64,000 nucleotides of DNA from Collinsella sp. (GTDB lineage: Bacteria > Actinomycetota > Coriobacteriia > Coriobacteriales > Coriobacteriaceae). A model generated the notes under the pieces. The model was given only the letters and a program-made list of their open reading frames with translations. It was not told the DNA's origin and searched no databases. The position numbers and the translations under genes were made by a program. This document shows, piece after piece, positions 59,291-64,000 of this stretch (positions are counted from its first letter, which is position 1; each line of letters starts with the position of its first letter). The DNA lies in the NCBI GenBank assembly GCA_031295385.1, contig JAUMOL010000013.1:112456-176455 (forward strand). The letters run 5' to 3'.

Positions 59291-60157
59291 ATGCTCGTCA
59301 ACGCAGCAGACATGCTCAAGAAGGCCGAGGCCGGCAAGTACGGTCTCGGTGCCTTCAACACCAACAACCTCGAGTGGACCCTGGCTATTCTCCAGGCCGC
59401 CGAGGAGGCCAAGTCTCCGCTGATCCTTCAGTGCACCGCTGGTGCCGCTAAGTGGATGGGCGGTTTCAAGGTCTGCGCCGACATGGTCAAGGCTGCCGTC
59501 GAGGCCACGGGCGTTACCGTTCCCGTCGCCCTTCACCTCGATCACGGTTCTTACGAGGACTGCTTCAAGTGCATCGAGGCCGGCTTCACGTCCATCATGT
59601 ATGACGGCTCTCACGAGGAGACCTTCCAGCTTAACCTCGACCGCACCAAGGAGCTCGTTGAGCTTGCCCACTCCAAGGGCATGTCCATCGAGGCCGAGGT
59701 CGGCGGCATCGGCGGCACCGAGGACGGCGTGACCTCCAGCGGCGAGCTCGCTGATCCTGCTGAGTGCAAGCAGATTGCTGACCTGGGCGTCGACTTCCTC
59801 GCCTGCGGTATCGGCAACATCCACGGCGTGTACCCTGCCGACTGGGCTGGCCTTTCCTTCGAGCGCCTGGGCGAGATCAAGGCTCAGACCGGCGACCTGC
59901 CCCTCGTCCTGCACGGTGGCACCGGCATCCCCGAGGATCAGATCAAGAAGGCCATCTCCCTGGGTATCTCCAAGATCAACGTCAACACCGATCTGCAGCT
60001 CGTCTTTGCCAAGGGCGTTCGCGAGTACATCGAGGCTGGCAAGGATCAGCAGGGCAAGGGCTTTGACCCCCGCAAGCTCCTCAAGCCTGGTCGCGACAAC
60101 ATCGTTGCCCGCACCAAGGAGCTCATGGAGGAGTTTGGCTCCGTCAACAAGGCGTAA
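59291..60157 (+). CDS. fba: Class II fructose-bisphosphate aldolase
   Basis: A 288-residue zinc-dependent aldolase converting fructose-1,6-bisphosphate to DHAP and G3P. Zinc ligands are the His in ALHLDHGS, in GIGNIHG and in LVLHGGTGIP; TGIPEDQIKKAISLGISKIN and NVNTDLQL follow. Length and motifs match class II type A/B enzymes of Gram-positive bacteria (Fba/GatY-like). AGGAGG lies 7 nt before the ATG. The base composition with GGT/GTC/CTC-rich codons suggests high expression. It ends in a large stem-loop terminator. Confidence 0.92.
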   Translation: MLVNAADMLKKAEAGKYGLGAFNTNNLEWTLAILQAAEEAKSPLILQCTAGAAKWMGGFKVCADMVKAAVEATGVTVPVALHLDHGSYEDCFKCIEAGFTSIMYDGSHEETFQLNLDRTKELVELAHSKGMSIEAEVGGIGGTEDGVTSSGELADPAECKQIADLGVDFLACGIGNIHGVYPADWAGLSFERLGEIKAQTGDLPLVLHGGTGIPEDQIKKAISLGISKINVNTDLQLVFAKGVREYIEAGKDQQGKGFDPRKLLKPGRDNIVARTKELMEEFGSVNKA

Positions 60158-60178
60158 GTAGCGGTTTAACTTCCCGCC

Positions 60179-60275
60179 GGAGGCCCCGTTCACCCTACGC
60201 TTTTCCCTTGCGCTCACCTGGCTTTGCCAGAAGTCGCGCAATGGGAAAAGCTCCGGGTGAACGGGGCCTCCTTTG
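60179..60275 (+). terminator. Large stem-loop terminator after fba
   Basis: GGAGGCCCCGTTCACCC (60179-60195) and GGGTGAACGGGGCCTCC (60255-60271) are perfect 17-bp arms, followed by TTTGTT. Inside, TTTTCCC/GGGAAAA and GCGC/GCGC add a second stem section, and CTGGCTTTGCCAG a third. The 93-nt length is unusual for a simple terminator. Confidence 0.85.
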
Positions 60276-60412
60276 TTAACTCGCTACAGGGTTACTGGGC
60301 TGAATTCATTTTTAGAGGTACCGTTTATCGGTGTCGAGGGTTCCTTTATTGGGGCTTTCTTTTTTATCTCGCTACAATGGGCTTCAAGAGTTCTAATGAC
60401 TTGGAGTTTGGT

Positions 60413-61846
60413 ATGGCTGTTATTAATGTGCTGCCTTCGGATGGGAAGGTCATTGACGAGGGTCCTGTTGGTTGCTCTGTTGATGTTTGCTGCGATGACT
60501 TTCGCCATCTCGATATTGGGCTACCGCCTGAGATTCTTCGTCTTAAGGATGCCGGGTATTTGACGCAGGCTGTTGCCGCCTGCGATCGCCTTTTGGAGCA
60601 GAACCCTGAGCCTTCGCTGGCTGCCTGCGTTCGTGCCGAGCGGTATCGCATGCTTGAGACGCCGCTTCATTTTTCGGTGTCGCGCGATCGAGCTATTGCG
60701 ATGATCCGCGAGGAGTGGCCTGGGTTTACCGAGGAGCAGTTTGACGATCTGATTGACCGTAAGCGTATTGACTGGCGCTTTATCGATGGCGAGCTGTTCG
60801 TTCTCGACAACTTCCTCGATTCGCTTCGCGTATATCCCAAAGAGGTTCCCGGCATGCGTCCCGATCCTACGGACGGAATTGCACTGCGCAACGAGATGCT
60901 CAAGGAGATGGAGTCACAAAACGGATTGACTCGCGTTATTACGCTTAAGGCGTCCTTGTTTGTCCCCGGCGCTCTAGAGGGGGAGACCGTTCGCGCTTGG
61001 CTTCCCGTAGCCGCCACCTGCCGCCAACAGTCTCAGGTCGAGATTCTCGACATGACGCCGGAGGGTGCTGTTGCTCCCGCGAACGCTTCGGCGCGTACCG
61101 CCTCGTGGTCTTCTTCGAGTGAGCGCTCATTCTCGGTGACTTATCGCTATCAAATCAATGCCGCTTATCGCGATATTTATGGGGGTGCGCTTCCGTCGCA
61201 TCCGTGTATGGACGCGCCGTTGCCCGAAGATATTTCTGAGGACCGTCCGCACATTGCATTCACGCCGTATCTGCAGCAGCTGACGGCCGGTGTTGTTGAC
61301 GGACTCGAGGATCCGCTCGATCGCGCTCGTGCTATCTATGATTATCTGACGCAACATATCGACTATCGCTATCAGCCGCCGTACTTGCTTTTGGGATCTA
61401 TTGCAGATGACTGCGCGCATTCGCTCCGCGGCGATTGCGGAGTTATGGCGCTCACGTTTATCACCATGTGCCGTATCGCGGGCGTGCCTGCCCGTTGGCA
61501 GAGCGGCCTGTACGTTGCGCCCGATTCGGTGGGGTCGCACGACTGGGCAGAGTTCTATACGCCGCAGACCGGTTGGCTCAACGCCGACGTGTCATTTGGA
61601 TCTTCTGCTCGCAGGATGGGGGAGGAGTGGCGCCGCCGTCACTACTTTGGCAATCTCGACCCGTGGCGTATGGTGGCCAACAATCGATTCCAGGCAGAGT
61701 TTGAGCCCTCTTTCGACGGCATGCGCGAGGACGCTTACGATAACCAGATGGGTGAGGCTTCGGTCGACGGTCGCGGATGCCGTCAGCGCGAGATGCTCCG
61801 CACAGTCGAACTCATCGAAATGCTCGAAGTTCCATTTTCGGACTAA
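60413..61846 (+). CDS. Transglutaminase-like (peptidase C93-type) domain protein
   Basis: A 477-residue protein with a C-terminal transglutaminase-like core: Cys in GDCGVMALTFITMCRIAGVP (about 341-360), His in SHDWAEFY (about 375) and Asp in WLNADVSFG (about 390). The N-terminal 250 residues are helical and of unknown fold. There is no signal peptide, so it acts in the cytoplasm or its export is non-standard. ATG 60413 is used because GGAGTTTG precedes it. A -10 TACAAT lies 34 nt upstream (60373). Unrelated neighbours; substrate unknown. Confidence 0.8.
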   Translation: MAVINVLPSDGKVIDEGPVGCSVDVCCDDFRHLDIGLPPEILRLKDAGYLTQAVAACDRLLEQNPEPSLAACVRAERYRMLETPLHFSVSRDRAIAMIREEWPGFTEEQFDDLIDRKRIDWRFIDGELFVLDNFLDSLRVYPKEVPGMRPDPTDGIALRNEMLKEMESQNGLTRVITLKASLFVPGALEGETVRAWLPVAATCRQQSQVEILDMTPEGAVAPANASARTASWSSSSERSFSVTYRYQINAAYRDIYGGALPSHPCMDAPLPEDISEDRPHIAFTPYLQQLTAGVVDGLEDPLDRARAIYDYLTQHIDYRYQPPYLLLGSIADDCAHSLRGDCGVMALTFITMCRIAGVPARWQSGLYVAPDSVGSHDWAEFYTPQTGWLNADVSFGSSARRMGEEWRRRHYFGNLDPWRMVANNRFQAEFEPSFDGMREDAYDNQMGEASVDGRGCRQREMLRTVELIEMLEVPFSD

Positions 61847-61885
61847 TCGGTAGAAAGCTGTGATAAACTAACTCACGCATTACGT

Positions 61886-61972
61886 GCCCGAGTGGCGGAA
61901 TTGGCAGACGCAGTGGACTCAAAATCCACCGTTGGCAACAACGTGCGAGTTCGAGTCTCGCCTCGGGCACCA
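61886..61972 (+). tRNA. tRNA-Leu (anticodon CAA), CCA encoded
   Basis: Acceptor stem GCCCGAG/CTCGGGC, discriminator A and encoded CCA. The anticodon arm GTGGA-CTCAAAA-TCCAC places CAA at positions 34-36. The long variable arm (GTTGGCAACAACG region) is the class-II hallmark of tRNA-Leu, and TTCGAGTCT forms the T arm. Its last 23 nt are duplicated downstream. Confidence 0.95.
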
Positions 61973-62018
61973 TACATGCAAGTGAGCGTTCAAGGGGGTT
62001 GCGGCCCCCTTTTTCGTG
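61950..62018 (+). repeat. Copy 1 of the tRNA-Leu 3'-end/terminator duplication
   Basis: 69 bp from TTCGAGTCTCGCC in the T arm through CCA and the terminator (AAGGGGG-TTGCGG-CCCCCTT, 61992-62014). It matches copy 2 at 68 of 69 positions. Confidence 0.9.
61992..62014 (+). terminator. Terminator of tRNA-Leu
   Basis: AAGGGGG and CCCCCTT around TTGCGG, then TTTTT. It is part of the 69-bp duplicated stretch. Confidence 0.85.
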
Positions 62019-62133
62019 CCGAACTCGCGTGAGCGCGCGAAGCGTTAAGCAAACAGGCCTGCGGCCTGTTTGTAGCGGCGCGTGGCGAGGGCGCCGCGCG
62101 TCCGAAGCCCGGGGCTTCGCGAAGCGAAGGCCC

Positions 62134-62202
62134 TTCGAGTCTCGCCTCGGGCACCATACATGCAAGTGAACGTTCAAGGGGGTTGCGGCCCCCTTTTTCG
62201 TG
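62134..62202 (+). repeat. Copy 2 of the tRNA-Leu 3'-end/terminator duplication
   Basis: 69 bp offset by 184 bp from copy 1, with one base difference. It contains the last 23 nt of the tRNA gene but not the rest, so it cannot encode a tRNA. Between the copies (62019-62133) are 115 bp rich in palindromes (AAACAGGC/GCCTGTTT) and without a gene. Confidence 0.9.
62176..62198 (+). terminator. Second copy of the tRNA-Leu terminator
   Basis: Identical stem and U tract, within copy 2 of the repeat, and so possibly a back-up terminator before the infC leader. Confidence 0.8.
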
Positions 62203-62357
62203 TACGTAATGTGATAACGCGCTGTACGTGTTATTATTCGCAAGGCGTTGTTCCCGCAATGCCCTAAAGAGGAACCCGAGGGTTCCCACCTTTTGGCGCC
62301 AATGAGCAGCTGACTGGTCATACAACTTAGATTCCCTTCCTCAAATCGAGGAACTCT

Positions 62358-62414
62358 ATGTGTACGACCTGGTTGCTGAGAAGCGCCGGGTTATTTTTTT
62401 ATGAATGGAGGTAG
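62358..62414 (+). CDS. Leader peptide upstream of infC, overlapping an intrinsic terminator
   Basis: An 18-codon frame, MCTTWLLRSAGLFFYEWR, starts at ATG 62358 after GAGGA (good spacing) and ends with TAG at 62412-62414, six nt before the infC start. The hairpin ACCTGGTTGC (62367-62376) with GCGCCGGGTT (62383-62392) and the U tract to 62400 lie inside it, so a ribosome translating this frame would cover the terminator. It looks like a translation-dependent control of infC-rpmI-rplT. Confidence 0.55.
   Translation: MCTTWLLRSAGLFFYEWR
62367..62400 (+). terminator. Attenuator-type terminator in the infC leader
   Basis: ACCTGGTTGC and GCGCCGGGTT pair over 10 positions (one mismatch, two wobbles) with loop TGAGAA, then ATTTTTTT. 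It sits immediately before infC, so read-through must be controlled. Confidence 0.7.
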
Positions 62415-62419
62415 GGAAA

Positions 62420-62974
62420 ATAGCTAAGTCTGATGACACCCGCATCAACGACGAGATCACTGCATCTTCGTGCCGTTTGATTGGCGTCGATGGCTCTCAG
62501 CTCGGCCTGTTCGCCATCCGCGATGCCCAGCGCGTCGCCGACGATCAGGGTCTCGACCTAGTCGAGATCGCTCCCAACGCGGAGCCGCCGGTCTGCAAGG
62601 TCATGGACTACGGTAAGTTCAAGTACCAGCAGGCCATGAAGGCCAAGGCTGCTCGTAAGAACCAGTCCAAGGTCGAGGTCAAGGAAATGAAGTTCCGACC
62701 CAAGATCGACGTTGGCGACTACGAGACCAAGAAGGGCCACGTTCTGCGTTTCCTCAAGAAGGGCGCACGCGTTAAGATCACCATCATGTTCCGCGGCCGT
62801 GAGATGGCTCACCCGGAGCAGGGCCTTAACGTTCTCGAGCGTCTCGCCGAGGATCTCAAGCCTTACGCTACGGTCGAGTCCAAGCCTAAGATGGAAGGCC
62901 GTAACATGCTTATGCTGCTCGCCCCGATTAAGGGCGCCTTCGATGAGGATAAAGCGGCAAGCGATACCAAGTAA
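62420..62974 (+). CDS. infC: Translation initiation factor IF-3, apparently starting at AUA
   Basis: A 184-residue IF-3 that binds the 30S subunit and checks start codons. Marks are DTRINDEIT and LIGVDGSQLG, then DLVEIAPNAEPPVCKVMDYG, KYQ and the C-terminal GRNMLMLLAP. The best Shine-Dalgarno, GGAGGT (62407-62412), is 7 nt before ATA at 62420, while the ATG at 62405 has no ribosome site and would put the Shine-Dalgarno inside the gene. IF-3 genes that use rare starts (AUU in E. coli and B. subtilis) are known to be autoregulated, so AUA would fit the same logic. Genes rpmI and rplT follow, as in other bacteria. Confidence 0.9.
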   Translation: MAKSDDTRINDEITASSCRLIGVDGSQLGLFAIRDAQRVADDQGLDLVEIAPNAEPPVCKVMDYGKFKYQQAMKAKAARKNQSKVEVKEMKFRPKIDVGDYETKKGHVLRFLKKGARVKITIMFRGREMAHPEQGLNVLERLAEDLKPYATVESKPKMEGRNMLMLLAPIKGAFDEDKAASDTK

Positions 62975-63006
62975 CTAGTGTTCTGTAACCGATTAAGGAG
63001 TATTTC

Positions 63007-63198
63007 ATGCCTAAGATGAAGTCCCACAGCGGCACCAAGAAGCGTTTCCGCAAGACTGGTACCGGCAAGCTTATGCGCGCCAAGGCTTTCAAGAGCCACA
63101 TCCTGAGCAAGAAGTCCACCAAGCGTAAGCGTGGCTTCCGTCAGGAGACCGAGATCGCCGCTGCCGACCGCAAGGTCATCAAGTCGCGTCTCGCCTAA
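63007..63198 (+). CDS. rpmI: 50S ribosomal protein L35
   Basis: A 63-residue basic protein: MPKMKSHSGTKKRFRKTGTG is the L35 start, with KLMRAKAFKSHIL following. AAGGAG lies before ATG 63007. It lies 32 bp after infC and before rplT, the classic infC-rpmI-rplT operon. L35 and L20 are assembled early in the 50S subunit. Confidence 0.97.
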   Translation: MPKMKSHSGTKKRFRKTGTGKLMRAKAFKSHILSKKSTKRKRGFRQETEIAAADRKVIKSRLA

Positions 63199-63244
63199 GT
63201 TCGCGTTCCCGTTTTTCGTTTTACCGTCTAGGAGTTGATAGAAC

Positions 63245-63604
63245 ATGGCACGTATTAAGCGCGCTGTTGCCGCCAAGAAGAAGCGCCGTACCGTTATGCA
63301 TCGTGCGAAGGGTTACTACGGTGCCGCTTCGCGTACTTACAAGCATGCTAAAGAGCAGGTCCAGCACTCCCTGCAGTATCAGTATCGTGATCGCCGCAAC
63401 AAGAAGCGCGAGATCCGTTCTCTCTGGATCACCCGTATCAACGCTGCTGCTCGCCTGAACGACATCTCTTACTCTCAGTTCATGCACGGCCTGAAGGTCG
63501 CCCGCATCGAGCTCGACCGCAAGGTCCTGGCTCAGATGGCTTACGAGGACATCGAGTCCTTCAACGAGCTGGCTACCATCGCCAAGAAGGCTCTCGAGGC
63601 CTAA
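63245..63604 (+). CDS. rplT: 50S ribosomal protein L20
   Basis: A 119-residue ribosomal protein: MARIKRAVAAKKKRRTVM, then HRAKGYYGAASRTYK, RDRRNKKREIRSLWI and LDRKVLAQMAYEDIESF. AGGAG lies upstream of ATG 63245. L20 also represses its own operon in E. coli and B. subtilis through a leader; whether the leader here serves L20 is not shown. A terminator follows and ends the operon. Confidence 0.97.
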   Translation: MARIKRAVAAKKKRRTVMHRAKGYYGAASRTYKHAKEQVQHSLQYQYRDRRNKKREIRSLWITRINAAARLNDISYSQFMHGLKVARIELDRKVLAQMAYEDIESFNELATIAKKALEA

Positions 63605-63624
63605 TAGATTCTCTTGAATCGCTA

Positions 63625-63665
63625 GGGGAGTGTCGCGTTGTGCGCGGCGCTCCCTCTTTTTATCT
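63625..63665 (+). terminator. Terminator of infC-rpmI-rplT
   Basis: GGGGAGTGTCGCG and GCGCGGCGCTCCC pair with wobbles around TTGT, followed by CTTTTTAT. Confidence 0.85.
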
Positions 63666-64000
63666 GAAGCGCTGGTTTATATAGCAAAAGCGCGGGTAGA
63701 TAGACACTTACAGGTGACCGATCTTTATATATCTCTTAACCGAAGGGTCATCATCTGATACGTGCAGTATTTCTGCACCAGCCTTTCTATGACTTATATA
63801 GGAAGCAATGTATTGTGTAGGACTTGTGAAGAGTGGAATTGACGTCCCACAGGGCTTCGCGGTCTGGCAATATATCTCCTTGCCGCGCGGCCCGGTGCAA
63901 CCGGGAACCAGCGCAGGCGTGCACCTTGAGAACCGGATACTGCGAGGATGGACACTGACCTCAGTGTCGCATCCGGGCAGACATCGAACCATTTGAAATG
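63666..64000 (+). other. Right-end stretch with no supported gene; candidate leader of an rRNA operon
   Basis: The last 335 bases hold one frame (63808-63996) without a ribosome site. The segment GCACCTTGAGAACCGGATAC (63921-63940) resembles the TTGAGAAC-type box in rRNA leaders and spacers, and GACACTGA/TCAGTGTC gives a strong stem at about 63951-63968, as in rRNA processing stems. A small stem GTGCAG/CTGCAC lies at 63762-63778. A 16S gene would be expected just beyond the window if this reading is right. Confidence 0.35.

Noticed and set aside
62019..62133. A second tRNA gene or coding fragment between the duplicated tRNA ends
   Set aside because: Only the 3' third of the tRNA is duplicated; the spacer has palindromes but no frame with a ribosome site.
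1..64000. CRISPR arrays
   Set aside because: No short direct repeats with unique spacers were seen. The closest structure, 33249-33480, has palindromic units of fixed 62-bp period with no variable spacers of the CRISPR type.

Overview
The window is a high-GC, gene-dense bacterial chromosome segment. The gene set suggests a gut actinobacterium of the class Coriobacteriia, most likely a Collinsella-like species. The pointers are a clade-II one-chain PurL, a lone bacterial Elp3, a ferredoxin-fused EtfA beside a GlcD-type flavoprotein, a RecJ fused to a helicase, and Shine-Dalgarno sites followed by many GTG starts. The genus is inferred from gene content and was not tested by any search.

Layout. 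1-8.3 kb holds RNA/tRNA processing genes (DEFH-box helicase running off the left edge, trmB, a second methyltransferase, elp3), a regulator/DUF4097 pair and a spermidine-synthase-like gene. 8.35-13.97 kb is a three-gene minus-strand set (SF2 helicase, BrxD-like ATPase, TerB-N protein) that looks like a defence or DNA-stress module. 14-18.1 kb holds a DUF554 membrane protein and a five-gene operon of small secreted or anchored proteins. 18.4-22.1 kb is a GlcD/EtfB/EtfA operon, probably an electron-bifurcating lactate (2-hydroxyacid) dehydrogenase. 22-35.9 kb holds metabolism and transport genes: HD protein, azlCD, KDG permease, GGDEF protein, EamA transporter, purL, CPA2 antiporter, a BaiA-like SDR and hom. 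36.1-41.5 kb is a complete livJHMGF operon with a decayed livJ copy just upstream, followed by cutC, DUF4931 and a BASS-family transporter.

44.2-52.5 kb is an 8.26-kb integrated element bounded by an 18-bp direct repeat. It carries a tyrosine integrase, a DUF3173 protein, an HUH replication protein, an FtsK/HerA-type membrane ATPase, and a run of small membrane and secreted proteins. It also has two copies of a 132-bp control region built on 20-bp palindromes, one in front of each end gene. It could be an integrated filamentous-phage-like element or a minimal conjugative element.

52.6-64 kb is housekeeping: recJ-helicase fusion, relA/spoT, an MBL hydrolase, fba, a transglutaminase-like protein, tRNA-Leu(CAA) with its 3' end and terminator duplicated 184 bp downstream, then infC-rpmI-rplT. 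infC appears to start at AUA and is preceded by a short leader ORF that overlaps an intrinsic terminator. The last 330 bases resemble the leader of an rRNA operon. Intergenic spaces carry several palindromic repeats, including four exact 62-bp-spaced copies at 33.25-33.48 kb.
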